From: DSWT01 sp036845725
GTDB taxonomy: Bacteria > Chloroflexota > Anaerolineae > B4-G1 > SLSP01
Direction: 5' to 3'
Assembly: GCA_036845725.1 (NCBI GenBank)
Contig: DAIUDK010000007.1
Coordinates: forward strand, 7,377 to 71,376
DNA length: 64,000 bases
Part shown: in pieces, positions 10,301 to 18,494 of the stretch
Layout: each line of letters opens with the position of its first letter
Position numbering within the stretch: position 1 is the first letter of the stretch
Notes under the pieces: generated by a model
Seen by the model: only the letters and a program-made list of their open reading frames with translations
Database searches by the model: none
Told to the model about the DNA's origin: nothing
Translations under genes and position numbers: made by a program

Positions 10301-10645
10301 GGTGCTGCGGCAGCGCTCTATGAGCAGGCGTTGGTCTTTAAGCACATCAACCATCTCGACAGCGCCCTTGACCATTGGCAGCAGAGCCTCGATATCGCCA
10401 GCACGATGGGGGATGAGGCTATGGCAGTCGATGCGCTGCGGGAGATGAGTAACGTGTACCGTGACAGCGGGCGTTTGGATGATGCCATTGAAGCTTCCCT
10501 TAAGGCGGTCGAGATGTGCTATCGTGTCAATCCCCGGAAAGCAGCGACACTCCTGCAAACGCTGGGGAAACTCTACGAGCAGCAGGGCGATGCAGAAAAA
10601 GCTGCAACCAGCTATGCACAGGCCCAGCGTATGGCGCAGCAATGA
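7349..10645 (+). CDS. CHAT caspase-like protease - STAND NTPase - TPR protein
   Basis: 1098 residues, no signal peptide. The N-terminal third is a CHAT protease domain: strand-His motif HYIGHG (His 232 probable catalytic base) and SACQSA (Cys 278 probable nucleophile), with the flanking QFGAPAVL segment normal for CHAT. A nucleotide-binding STAND-type module follows: Walker A GSSGCGKS (435-442) and Walker B LLVFDDLD (about 517-524), then winged-helix-like sequence. From about 880 to the end are tetratricopeptide repeats (for example AREQMAHILRRIARAHQQLG). This sensor-switch-protease order is that of STAND proteins in bacterial signalling and anti-phage immunity, in which TPRs sense a trigger and the protease is released. 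GTG start with AAGGAGG at 7334-7340. No obvious substrate gene adjoins it. Confidence 0.88.
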   Translation: MSPAYPQLRVEIRKLGNKFFAITKQDNGREIFTNEFQHDPTGTTHLGPLWLLERGVLPPDERRASGSKSGDEQAALYGQRLYGYLFDKGKKLHAFLKANPEYRQSHLVLSLHSDVASLWRLPWEYLHDGEKFVCLDGEMHLSRLPEDLLDLSPRATPSPLRVLFVIAAPDDQKALDVERELTVMQDALEGHVRAGNLVIDVLDEATLPALQSACSWQSQRGTPWHVIHYIGHGTYIHKQQRGFLCFERPNGETDLLEALHLRPILDNTPPHLWVISACQSAQIGVLDAFDNVATGLLQFGAPAVLTVPTSLTDDSVIELAHTFYGHLAAGQCPIESLYHARLALSQLDVDRPIERRRFDWGVPALYQRAQVMQLVDQDLQEEAVADTAPAASLVRNVAGLTLPNYFVDRQQALHTLRCAYQDGTKGTVRALYVWGSSGCGKSALVAQSILYSGVSAEDVLVIDCRELLEPIAALGKIADFWRRRQCPEAATLLLDNRRDPAERAHMAAQSLSASPHLLVFDDLDVWFQAPTADSGTTPSVIADKTLAAVMRGLLFTRGAIMYVFAARQRWADVNALPADYKREIHLDALTQRYAVLLMDALPHLGQASLAAKTDIYRLVGGHPQTLRLLDGWLAAGHELQTLFDNPTMQPQTAEAWQHYFLDAIVRGLDPGEDDALTTLTVFNVPFGAGLLTKLTRITEKYAAPLLERWEKLALLQSHHIQRGERMYTLHPIVRRHILGRVQEDEERAALHARMAAYHAAPFMDEARRRVVARNMSSWPPERVAWLARDSNGILGMWVRQTQDPEDAQRTMDEALAWQHHLFRAGDVEAAAHIIRTIVPVLNRWGQYDLSEVLLQRSISVNAGPERGPIMDDLATLYLDRGHLTEALKVYEEVYQMFAAQGAREQMAHILRRIARAHQQLGNSREAIETYEAALQIMRETGDENGQSTCLYQLSTIHRQLGDYQRALACSQATTQLQNKLGNLAGAAAALYEQALVFKHINHLDSALDHWQQSLDIASTMGDEAMAVDALREMSNVYRDSGRLDDAIEASLKAVEMCYRVNPRKAATLLQTLGKLYEQQGDAEKAATSYAQAQRMAQQ

Positions 10646-10662
10646 CAGCGATCAGTTGACCG

Positions 10663-13600
10663 TTATTGGTTAACGATAAGCATCTGAACCGGCGCGCGTC
10701 CATCGGGGATTGGCGCGCCGGTTGCGTTGTAGAGGGGGACGCGCGGCCCGCGCTCCGCATCGTACAGGCCCACGAACACGGTATATGTCCCGGCAGGGGC
10801 ATCGGCGGGTAAAGCCAGCGTGTGCATATCCACGACGATCTGCCCACTCACCCACGAAGTCGTCGGCGCAGCGCCCTGTTCCGGCCAGCTGTCAGATTGC
10901 GCCCAGGTTCGCCCGTCTGGCCCGACGATGTGGACAAACGTGGTGTAATCCCGGTCGGCGGTTCCCGTAACCTGCGTGTACAGCGACACCTCAAGAGTCT
11001 CGCCCGGCGCAAAGGTGCTGTGGCTGACATCGACCCCAACCAGACGCGCGAAATCGCCGAGGGCTACGTCCAGGGCGGTTTGTGGTGGCTGCGGCAGGTC
11101 AAAACGCCGTTCGCGTTGACGGATTGTTATCTCGCCGAGGACGATTTCCTTCTCCGGTTCAAGTGCGATAGCGAGGGTGCAAACGCCTTCCGGCAGTAGC
11201 GGATCGATGCGCGGGGCGTATTGCGCAATGTAGCGGTGTCCTTCGTACCATATCACCGGAATGGAAGGGGCTAATCGTAGATCACCCTCAATGCTGGCAC
11301 CGGGACACGCGAGTGACCAATGCAGCGCTTCCGGTGGACTGCCGGGCAGCCGTTCCCACGCCAGGCGGAAGGGCAATTGTTCCCCGGCCCACACTTCCGC
11401 CGGGAGCGTCCCCGGGCCGAGCAAACGCAATCCCGCAAAGTCGCTTGCCGGCGTGCTGAGTGCCGTGATCCCCGGCAACTCCGTCGCCGGATAGCACGGC
11501 GCGAGCACTTCGACCTGGCCTAACTCGACTCGCGTCCCGCCGAACGTCCCATCCGGCAGATTCAGTCCCGTCCACCCGCTGCTGCCGGAGATGCTCGCCG
11601 CCAGTGTGTAGACGCCCGGTGGGAGCGTAAGGTCAATCGGAACGTAGGTCGTACCATCAACGAATGTGCCCGGTTCCCATGCCGTCGTGCGCCATGCGTG
11701 ATCGTTCAGCAGCATGTCGCCGCCTTCCGCATACACGATGTCACTCTCAGGATCGCGTAGTGTCAGGTAGATGCTGTGCGCGTCGAGCGGAGCTTGTGCC
11801 AGCCAGCGCACCCTCACGGCTAACGCATCCGTGGCCTGTACAGTAGGTGACCATGTCGCTGCGACCAAATCCAGCGAACCGGCGAAGCGTGCGCGAAACG
11901 GCGCGACTTCCGGCAGCGCGGTGGGCATGATGCAGTGCTCCATCGTCAGCCCGGCGATGTCGCCCGCCGGTTCACACGTCGCGGTGTGAGCCAGAACTGC
12001 CATGAGTTGGACCTCGTTCAGCGGATAACAGGCCGGCGCGTGAACCCAGAGGAAGGCGTCACCAGGGGCAAAGCGCGCATCTAGCCACGCGTGGAGCGTC
12101 GCGGCATCGGCAGACGGGGCCACGGCCTCTGCGGGCGCGCCGGGCAGCGGGCCGGGTAACACGAGCGGCAGGTCTGTCGGAAAGATATGCGTCTGTGTAT
12201 ACACCGTCGCCAGAGGGATACCGGCCAGATATAACCTCCCGGCGACCTGGTAGCCAGGCTGCTCTATACTATCATTCACCGCGATGAGAGCATCGCCGCA
12301 GGGACGTAACGCCGCTGTGTTGTACCATGTCGTGCCAGGGAAGGTGGAGGCTGCACCGGGTACGTTGTTCGTCAGCAGTGTTTTCGTCGCGGGATCGGGT
12401 AATTGTCGCATGAGCACCGTCGCGGCGATTCCCTCAAGTTCTTCCCATCCCAGCGGGACGATCTGGCGTGCCAACCACGGCCCGCCCACGAGCGGGTTAG
12501 CGTAGTAAAGCGGTAACGGCGCGACCAGCGCCCACGGCAGCAGGAGCGCCGCCAACAGTGCCCATTTCCAGCGCATAGCGCGGCGCACCCACGCCAGTGC
12601 CGCCACGCCGGTGAGCAACACCATTGGCGTGAGCGCGTAGCGGTCGAATTTCTTCGTTGCCAGTGTGATTGCGATAAGGTAGATGAGCGCCGGGAGGCCA
12701 AACCACCAGGATGATGTGTCCGCCGGCTGCAAACGACGCCCTCTGATGCGATCCAGCACCGCCAACACCAGCCCAATCAATACCGGGGGGGTAAGACGAA
12801 AGAGCAACATGGCGGGGTAAAACAGCGGCCCCGGATCTGCAGTAAGCTGTCCGGCGAAGAAGACTTCACGTAGCCCGATGCCTTCGTGGTATCCCACTGC
12901 ACCGATCAAAGTGTTTAGTGCTGCGCGCGGGTCTACCCAGAAGGGCGGGTACAGCAGCAGATACAGGGCCGTCGTGAGGACGGTCAGTGCAGCCACGCGC
13001 GCCAGGCGTTGCGTCCACGGTTCGCGCGGCAGGAGCAGAAGCGCCAGGGCCACGCCCGGCGCAGCGAGCAGTCCCAGTGTTTTTGTCATCCCGGCCAACG
13101 CCAGGCACAGCGCCGACAGTATCAGGTTGCCCCACGGTGTGTGTTCATCGCCACGTCTTGGCAGCGCAAACAATACACCAAGCGAGATGAACGTGGCCTG
13201 TAGTGCATCGGTGTGAAGCAACCCGGACAGGCCACCAAAGAAGGGATCAAGAGCCAGGAAAAGAGCCAGCCAGCGCGTCGCCTGTTCACCGTGGCGCTGG
13301 CGTCCCAACGCATAAATGAGCGCCACACCTGCTGCTGTAATCGCTTTTACCAACGCCCGTGCCACGGGAAGGAAAAACGCCAGGTGCGTGTAGGCAGCGG
13401 CGTCCTCCGGGGAAAGCCAGACCATGTTGAGAATCCAGGCGAGGTGTGTGGCCGATTCCGCCGGGTACAGCCAACTTGTCAAGCGGACGCCAGGCACACC
13501 AAGCATCATCGTCGTCATGCCGGGATGACCGGTTTGGGGGATGGCGTTCCATTCGTGTGTGGTGAGGGCATTCGCGAAGATTGCGCTGTTCATCACCCAG

Positions 13601-13737
13601 AATGGCTCATCGGGCGTCACATAGCGGTCCAAGGGGGCCAGACGCACCAACAACGCCAGCGCAAAAAACGCCAGTATGTGCGCAATCGTTGTATTGTAAC
13701 GCTGAGTCCTTCGCCCTTTTCCGACTTTTTGGAGCAT
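10663..13737 (-). CDS. GT39-like polyprenyl-phosphate sugar transferase, multi-pass membrane protein with C-terminal domains
   Basis: 1024 residues. The first 430 or so form about ten membrane helices. The first external loop has the acidic pair of the GT-C fold (YVTPDEPFW, Asp 43/Glu 44), as in PMT/ArnT glycosyltransferases that use lipid-linked sugars. The rest is extracytoplasmic: a soluble segment, then beta-rich modules (about 620-1010) with sequence of the type DYTTFVHIVGPDGRTWAQSD and PAGTYTVFVGLYD, common after GT39 proteins in Chloroflexi. Acceptor and sugar cannot be told. It converges on the CHAT gene (17-base gap). Upstream, 9 bases away on the same strand, is a broken GT2 gene that may once have supplied the lipid-linked donor. 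Confidence 0.82.
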   Translation of the reverse strand: MLQKVGKGRRTQRYNTTIAHILAFFALALLVRLAPLDRYVTPDEPFWVMNSAIFANALTTHEWNAIPQTGHPGMTTMMLGVPGVRLTSWLYPAESATHLAWILNMVWLSPEDAAAYTHLAFFLPVARALVKAITAAGVALIYALGRQRHGEQATRWLALFLALDPFFGGLSGLLHTDALQATFISLGVLFALPRRGDEHTPWGNLILSALCLALAGMTKTLGLLAAPGVALALLLLPREPWTQRLARVAALTVLTTALYLLLYPPFWVDPRAALNTLIGAVGYHEGIGLREVFFAGQLTADPGPLFYPAMLLFRLTPPVLIGLVLAVLDRIRGRRLQPADTSSWWFGLPALIYLIAITLATKKFDRYALTPMVLLTGVAALAWVRRAMRWKWALLAALLLPWALVAPLPLYYANPLVGGPWLARQIVPLGWEELEGIAATVLMRQLPDPATKTLLTNNVPGAASTFPGTTWYNTAALRPCGDALIAVNDSIEQPGYQVAGRLYLAGIPLATVYTQTHIFPTDLPLVLPGPLPGAPAEAVAPSADAATLHAWLDARFAPGDAFLWVHAPACYPLNEVQLMAVLAHTATCEPAGDIAGLTMEHCIMPTALPEVAPFRARFAGSLDLVAATWSPTVQATDALAVRVRWLAQAPLDAHSIYLTLRDPESDIVYAEGGDMLLNDHAWRTTAWEPGTFVDGTTYVPIDLTLPPGVYTLAASISGSSGWTGLNLPDGTFGGTRVELGQVEVLAPCYPATELPGITALSTPASDFAGLRLLGPGTLPAEVWAGEQLPFRLAWERLPGSPPEALHWSLACPGASIEGDLRLAPSIPVIWYEGHRYIAQYAPRIDPLLPEGVCTLAIALEPEKEIVLGEITIRQRERRFDLPQPPQTALDVALGDFARLVGVDVSHSTFAPGETLEVSLYTQVTGTADRDYTTFVHIVGPDGRTWAQSDSWPEQGAAPTTSWVSGQIVVDMHTLALPADAPAGTYTVFVGLYDAERGPRVPLYNATGAPIPDGRAPVQMLIVNQ

Positions 13738-13746
13738 GTTTGACCT

Positions 13747-14019
13747 TCACCAGGAAGTGTGTTGATTGTTAGCGCAGATCATATAGCTGGTTTTGTGTTG
13801 GATTGCAAGGTAGGTGTATTTCTGCTCTTTTAGCCGCCGCAACGTCGCCACGCTTGGATCGGCGCTACTGTCACCCATGGCGATGATTTCGTAGGAGCGT
13901 CCCAGGTCGCGCAACACGTCGGAGAGTTCCGGGATGAACGTTTCGAGATTGCCAGATTCATTGTAGACCGGCAGCATGACAGATAGAGCTAATTCTCGCA
14001 TCGTGGCAGGTTCTTTCAC
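13747..14019 (-). pseudogene. Truncated family 2 glycosyltransferase (N-terminal fragment)
   Basis: The 90-codon frame matches only the beginning of a GT2 (GT-A fold) enzyme: LSVMLPVYNESGNLETFIPELSDVL then SYEII. The next signature, normally like VDDGSTDGT, is altered to MGDSSADPS, and the homologous part ends by about residue 60 in unrelated sequence (KTSYMICANNQHTSW). A normal GT2 of this type has 230-320 residues and a DxD metal site, absent here. It lies 9 bases upstream of the GT39 gene, where such a partner is usual. A small functional protein cannot be excluded. Confidence 0.65.
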
Positions 14020-14103
14020 GCGTATATCCTTTCAGTCGCGCTCAACATTTGGCGTTGTTGTACCACAGAAGACTAAGAGATGCAAACGCTATTTGTTCGT
14101 GTA

Positions 14104-14167
14104 TGACAATCATCATCCCTGGACAAGAGAATTGTCCTGGATGATTGTCAGACAACTGACATATAAT
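14104..14167 (+). promoter_or_regulatory. Palindromic operator and -10 element upstream of the GntR gene
   Basis: TGACAATCATC (14104-14114) and GATGATTGTCA (14140-14150) form a perfect 11-bp inverted repeat enclosing a second one, GGACAA (14121-14126) / TTGTCC (14132-14137). Overlapping the right arm is TTGTCAGACAA (14145-14155), a perfect palindrome of the T-n-GT-nnn-AC-n-A form bound by GntR-superfamily proteins. TATAAT follows at 14162-14167, so a bound regulator would cover the promoter. Autoregulation of the gene starting at 14185 is inferred. Confidence 0.6.
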
Positions 14168-14184
14168 AAAGGCCGAGGTTGCTT

Positions 14185-14934
14185 ATGACATCACCAGAAC
14201 CAACATCCCTCAACATTCGGCTTCCCTACGCTCAAGTCGAGGAGGCCATCGCCGCGATGATTGCGCCGATGCAGCCTGGCGATCAGTTGCCGACCGAGCC
14301 GGTGTTGGCAAAGCGGCTGGGGGTTTCCCGTGCCACGTTGCGTGAAGCGCTGCGCACGTTTGTCGAGCGCGGCGTCCTCGTGCGGCGACAAGGGATCGGC
14401 ACGTTCGTCGCTTCGCGCATCCCCACCCTCGAAGCCGGTCTTGAGGTGTTGGAGAGTCTGGATCGCATGGCGCAGCGCCTGGGTTTGTCCACTGAAGTCA
14501 CGCATTTGGAGAGCGTGGAGCGGCGGGCTACACCGACTGAACTGGCGGGGTTGGGGCTTCCCGAAACGCAGGCCGTGGAAGTTCTGGTCGTGAATCGTGT
14601 GATCACCGTGGAGGATGAACCTGTAGCCGACCTGCGCGACGTTGTTCCGCTGGCCTATCTGCGCCAAACAGACCTGGACGACACGTTCAATGGCTCGGTG
14701 CTCGAATTGCTGCTCAAACGCAATTTGATGCTGTCCACCTCGCGCACCGAAATCATCGCCGAAGAAGCCGACGCATATAACGCAACCCGGCTCAACGTCA
14801 AACGAGGGACAGCGCTCCTCAAGTTCACCGCGCAGCTCTATACTTACGACGAAAGAGTGGTAGATTATTCCATCAGTTACTTTGTTCCCGGCTATTACAA
14901 ATTCCACGTGATGCGCCGGGTATATGGGCAGTAA
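14185..14934 (+). CDS. GntR-family transcriptional regulator with UTRA ligand domain
   Basis: 249 residues. The N-terminal winged helix (about 10-77) shows the GntR pattern: GDQLPTEPVLAKRLGVSRATLREAL then ERGVLVRRQGIGTFVA. The C-terminal part (about 95-245) is a UTRA effector domain of the HutC subfamily, ending DYSISYFVPGYYKFHVMRR. Such proteins are usually repressors released by a pathway metabolite. ATG at 14185 is chosen over the TTG at 14179 because GAGG (14175-14178) is then spaced 6 bases. It is first in a long same-strand run with ygeY 37 bases downstream, so it probably controls the ureide/purine cluster; the ligand is unknown. Confidence 0.9.
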   Translation: MTSPEPTSLNIRLPYAQVEEAIAAMIAPMQPGDQLPTEPVLAKRLGVSRATLREALRTFVERGVLVRRQGIGTFVASRIPTLEAGLEVLESLDRMAQRLGLSTEVTHLESVERRATPTELAGLGLPETQAVEVLVVNRVITVEDEPVADLRDVVPLAYLRQTDLDDTFNGSVLELLLKRNLMLSTSRTEIIAEEADAYNATRLNVKRGTALLKFTAQLYTYDERVVDYSISYFVPGYYKFHVMRRVYGQ

Positions 14935-14971
14935 ACCGTTCGGAAAATTAGTATAATTAGGGAGGAAAACA

Positions 14972-16171
14972 ATGGACAACATTGCTAAAATCAAACAAAA
15001 AGTGCAGCAACAGCAGGATGACATCATCCAGTTTTTGCGCGACATTTGCGCGATTCCGAGTATGGAATCTCGGATTGGGCCGGTAGGTGAACGCGTCCAG
15101 GCCGAGCTGCGCAAACTCGGCTATGACGAAGTGCGCTTCGACAGGATGGGCAACACCATCGGGCGCATCGGCAATGGGCCGAAGGTGCTGGTCTACGACT
15201 CGCACATCGACACGGTCGGCATCGGCGACCCCGCCGAATGGGACTGGGACCCGTTCGAGGGGAAGGTGGAGGATGGCGTCCTCTATGCGCGCGGCGCATC
15301 CGACGAGAAGGGCAGCACGCCGGGCATGGTGTACGGGCTGGCGATAGCCCGCGACCTGGGGCTGCTGGACGGTTACACCGTCTACTACTTTGGTAATATG
15401 GAGGAGTGGTGCGACGGCATCGCGCCCAACACCTTCGTGGAAGTGGATCCCAAAGTGCGGCCCGATTTCGTCGTCATTGGCGAACCGACAAAGATGCAGG
15501 TGTACCGCGGACATAAGGGGCGGGTGGAGATGCGGGTGGTCGCCAAAGGGAAGAGCGCGCATGCCGCGAGCAACGAACTCGGCGATAATGCCATCTACAA
15601 ATTGCTGCCGATCCTGGAACGCATTCGCGACCTGGAGCCGGAGCTGGGCGACGACCCGTTTCTGGGGCACGGAAAAATCACCGTCAGTGATATGCACGTG
15701 GCGACGCCGAGTATCAACGCGGTCCCCAACGCCGCCACGCTCTACATCGACCGCCGCCTGACCTTCGGGGAGGACTACAAGGCCGAAGTCGAGCGCATCC
15801 GCGCTTTGATTCCGCCAGGAAACCGCGCGCGCGGCGACATCGCGGTGGAAGTGCTGCATTACGATGAACCAAGCTACACCGGCTTCGTCTTCCCCGTCGA
15901 GAAAATTTTCCCGGCCTGGGCATTGGAAGCGTCGCATCCACTGGTGCAGGCCGGATTGGAGACGTGCCGCCGCATCGGACTGCCGGAGCACGCGCCGGGC
16001 AAGTGGGACTTCAGCACGAACGGCATCTACTGGATGGGAAAGGCCGGCATCCCCTCGATTGGCTTTGCGCCCGGCGACGAGAAGACAGCGCATACCGTGT
16101 TGGACAGCGTGAGTCTGGAGGATGTGGTGAAATCCACCGAATTTTATGCCCTTCTCCCGGCTTTGCTCTAG
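14972..16171 (+). CDS. ygeY: YgeY-type M20 metallohydrolase (ureido/amide hydrolase)
   Basis: 399 residues, the usual length of the M20/ArgE-DapE metallohydrolase fold. Metal-site motifs are SHIDTVGIGD, ARGASDEKGS, the acidic MEEWCDG and IGEPTKM, with the lid-domain His in GKSAHAA. These variants match the YgeY subfamily tied to YgeW and selenium/purine-catabolic loci rather than general ArgE or DapE. In the bacterial anaerobic urate pathway YgeY hydrolyses a ureido/amino-propionate intermediate; that role is inferred here from subfamily and from the YgeW gene 72 bases downstream. Start has GGGAGGAAAAC. Soluble, cytoplasmic. Confidence 0.86.
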   Translation: MDNIAKIKQKVQQQQDDIIQFLRDICAIPSMESRIGPVGERVQAELRKLGYDEVRFDRMGNTIGRIGNGPKVLVYDSHIDTVGIGDPAEWDWDPFEGKVEDGVLYARGASDEKGSTPGMVYGLAIARDLGLLDGYTVYYFGNMEEWCDGIAPNTFVEVDPKVRPDFVVIGEPTKMQVYRGHKGRVEMRVVAKGKSAHAASNELGDNAIYKLLPILERIRDLEPELGDDPFLGHGKITVSDMHVATPSINAVPNAATLYIDRRLTFGEDYKAEVERIRALIPPGNRARGDIAVEVLHYDEPSYTGFVFPVEKIFPAWALEASHPLVQAGLETCRRIGLPEHAPGKWDFSTNGIYWMGKAGIPSIGFAPGDEKTAHTVLDSVSLEDVVKSTEFYALLPALL

Positions 16172-16243
16172 TTGCGTCACTCGTCAGGCAAGCCCTGGTA
16201 CATTTTCAGACCCATAATAAAAAACCTCAAAGGAGTTCGTACG

Positions 16244-17224
16244 ATGAAAACATTTTTACGTGGTCGAGATTTGATCGGAGATTTGGACTTCACGAAAGAG
16301 GAAGTCGAAACCGTATTGGACGTCGCCTGGGACTTGAAGCGCAAGCGCGCGTTGGGCGAACCGCATCCCTATTTGCGCGACAAGGTGCTGGCGATGTTGT
16401 TCTTCTTCAGCAGCACGCGCACCCGCAGCTCGTTTGAGGCCGGGATGGCGCAGTTAGGCGGGCATGGCGCGTTCATTGATTCCAAGACCACCCAAATCTC
16501 TCATGGCGACACGGCCACCGAGATCGGTGAAATCCTGGGCCGTTACTTCGACGGGATCGCCATCCGCCACTGTGACTGGGGTGACGGCAACATCTACCTG
16601 AACGAGGTTGCCAGAGCCTCGCGCGTGCCGGTGCTGAATATGCAGTGCGACATCTATCACCCCTTCCAATGTCTCGCCGACCTGATGACGATTCAGGAGA
16701 AGAAGGGGCGCGACCTGCGCAAGAAGCGCATCGCCGTCTCGTGGGCGTATGCCGCTTCCTACCTCAAGCCGATCTCCGTGCCGCAGTCGCTCATCCTGCA
16801 AATGCCGCGCTTCGGCATGGATGTGACGCTCTCCTATCCGCCGGAATTCGAGCTGATGCCCGAGATCGTGGAGCAGGCGCAAGCGCAGGCCCGCCAACAC
16901 GGCACCGCCTTCGACATCGTCCACGATATGAAGCAGGGGTTCGAAGATGCGGACGTGGTCTACGCCAAATCGTGGGGGCCGCTGTTGACCACCGCCGACC
17001 CGGTCGAAGGCAAGCGCCTCCAGGATCAGTACCAGGACTGGATCACCGACGCCGCCAAGATGGCTGCCGCCAAACCGGACGCGATCTTTATGCACCCGCT
17101 GCCCGCCGATCGCGAGATCGAAGTGACCAACGAAGTGATGGACGGCCCGCAATCCGTCGTCTTCGACCAGGCCGAAAACCGCCTTCACGCACAGAAGGCT
17201 GTGATGGCGTTGACGATGTGGTAA
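16244..17224 (+). CDS. ygeW: Knotted carbamoyltransferase YgeW
   Basis: 326 residues of the aspartate/ornithine transcarbamoylase superfamily. The carbamoyl-phosphate loop is present (FFFSSTRTRSSFEAGM), as are the partner motifs (CDIYHPFQCLADLMTI, HPLPADREIEV). The string SWAYAASYLKPISVPQSL is typical of YgeW rather than ArgF or PyrB. In the ureide pathway it would act in the phosphorolytic direction, moving a carbamoyl group from a ureido compound to phosphate to give carbamoyl phosphate, which the carbamate kinase downstream turns into ATP. ATG at 16244 is preferred because AAAGGAG sits 8-9 bases upstream; an in-frame extension to 16172 has no ribosome site. Confidence 0.92.
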   Translation: MKTFLRGRDLIGDLDFTKEEVETVLDVAWDLKRKRALGEPHPYLRDKVLAMLFFFSSTRTRSSFEAGMAQLGGHGAFIDSKTTQISHGDTATEIGEILGRYFDGIAIRHCDWGDGNIYLNEVARASRVPVLNMQCDIYHPFQCLADLMTIQEKKGRDLRKKRIAVSWAYAASYLKPISVPQSLILQMPRFGMDVTLSYPPEFELMPEIVEQAQAQARQHGTAFDIVHDMKQGFEDADVVYAKSWGPLLTTADPVEGKRLQDQYQDWITDAAKMAAAKPDAIFMHPLPADREIEVTNEVMDGPQSVVFDQAENRLHAQKAVMALTMW

Positions 17225-17233
17225 CTCGGTTAC

Positions 17234-17307
17234 AAGTTGGAGGTTGAAAGTCAACGGTTGTCTTGGCAGCAATCTGACTTTCAACCTTCAACCTTCAACT
17301 TTCAACT
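17234..17307. repeat. Heptamer tandem repeat and hairpin between ygeW and arcC
   Basis: Four exact-length heptamers run 17280-17307: TTCAACC, TTCAACC, TTCAACT, TTCAACT. Their complement occurs upstream (AAGTTGGAGGTTGAAAGTC, 17234-17252), so the region can fold into a stem of 18 or so pairs with one mismatch. The repeat ends directly at the AAGGAG ribosome site of arcC. Confidence 0.75.
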
Positions 17308-17320
17308 AAGGAGTTTTCCT

Positions 17321-18438
17321 ATGACCAAACGGAAATGGGCCGTGATTGCGATTGGGGGCAATTCCCTGATCAAGGACAAGAACCACCAGAGCGTCGAGGA
17401 TCAATACCAGGCGGCGAAAGAGACCACTCATCACATCGCCGATATGATCGAGATGGGATGGGACGTGGCGATTGGGCACGGGAACGGGCCACAGGTCGGC
17501 TTCACCCTGCGCCGCTCGGAGATCGCGGCGAAACTCGCCGGGATGCACGAAGTCCCACTGGATGTGTGCGGCGCGAGTACGCAAGGCGAGATTGGTTACG
17601 CTTTGCAGCAAAACCTCAATAACGAGTTCTATTATCGCAAGATTAAGAAAAACGTTGCTACGGTGATCACCCAGGTCTTGGTGGACAGAAACGACCCGGC
17701 TTTCCAACATCCGACCAAACCTATCGGNNNNNNNNNNNNNNNNNNNNNNNNNNNNNNNNNNNNNNNNNNNNNNNNNNNNNNNNNNNNNNNNNNNNNNNNN
17801 NNNNNNNNNNNNNNNNNNNNNNNNNNNAGGTCTTGGTGGACAGAAACGACCCGGCTTTCCAACATCCGACCAAACCTATCGGTGGCTTTATGGATGAGGC
17901 CGAAGCGCAGCGACGCGTGGCCGAAGAAAACTGGTCGGTGGTCGAAGATGCCGGGCGCGGCTGGCGGCGCGTCGTCGCCTCGCCGCTGCCCAAGGAAATC
18001 GTCGAAATCGACGTGGTGCAAGCGCTGCTCAACCAGGGCATCTGCGCGATCACCGTGGGCGGCGGCGGCATCCCCGTCATCGAGGACGAACACGGCAACT
18101 ACCTGGGCACGGCTGCCGTCATCGACAAGGACTACGCTTCGTCGCTGCTGGCGCAGAAGATCAGAGCCGACCTGTTCCTCATTTCCACCGCCGTTGAAAA
18201 GGTCTACATCAACTACAACACGCTGGAGCAGAAGGCCATCGACGTGATGACGGCCTCCGAAGCCCGCCAGTTCATCGCCGGGGGCCACTTCGCCAAGGGC
18301 AGTATGTTGCCGAAGATCCAGGCGATCCTCTGGTATCTCGACGCGGGCGGCAAAGAGGCACTCATCACCAACCCGGCGAACATCATCCCGGCGCTGCGCG
18401 GCGAGACGGGAACGAGGATTGTTCCCGATCCGGCGTAA
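17321..18438 (+). CDS. arcC: Carbamate kinase, interrupted by an assembly gap
   Basis: Amino-acid kinase fold: WAVIAIGGNSLIKDK at the start, GHGNGPQVG substrate loop, and in the second half VGGGGIPVIED, ADLFLISTAVEKVYINY and FAKGSMLPKIQA. It makes ATP from carbamoyl phosphate, fitting the upstream YgeW. The frame looks broken by 100 Ns (17728-17827), but the 55 bases before and after the Ns are identical. Removing the Ns and one copy gives a single frame of about 320 residues, the normal size for ArcC, with the codon phase conserved. ATG at 17321 has AAGGAG 7 bases upstream. The gene is intact in my view. Confidence 0.93.
17673..17882. other. Scaffold gap (100 Ns) flanked by an identical 55-bp overlap
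   Basis: Bases 17673-17727 and 17828-17882 are identical (both begin AGGTCTTGGTGGACAG and end ACCTATCGG), with exactly 100 Ns between. This is what a scaffolder leaves when two contigs overlapping by one k-mer length are joined with a default gap. It is not a biological direct repeat. Confidence 0.93.
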
Positions 18439-18494
18439 ATCTGAATTGGGATTTTTCTGCGAAAGCAGTAGAAACGCAAAAATGGAATCGTAAA

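Noticed and set aside
17321..18438. arcC as a frameshifted pseudogene or as two genes
   Set aside because: The break coincides with Ns flanked by an identical 55-bp overlap, and joining restores the frame.
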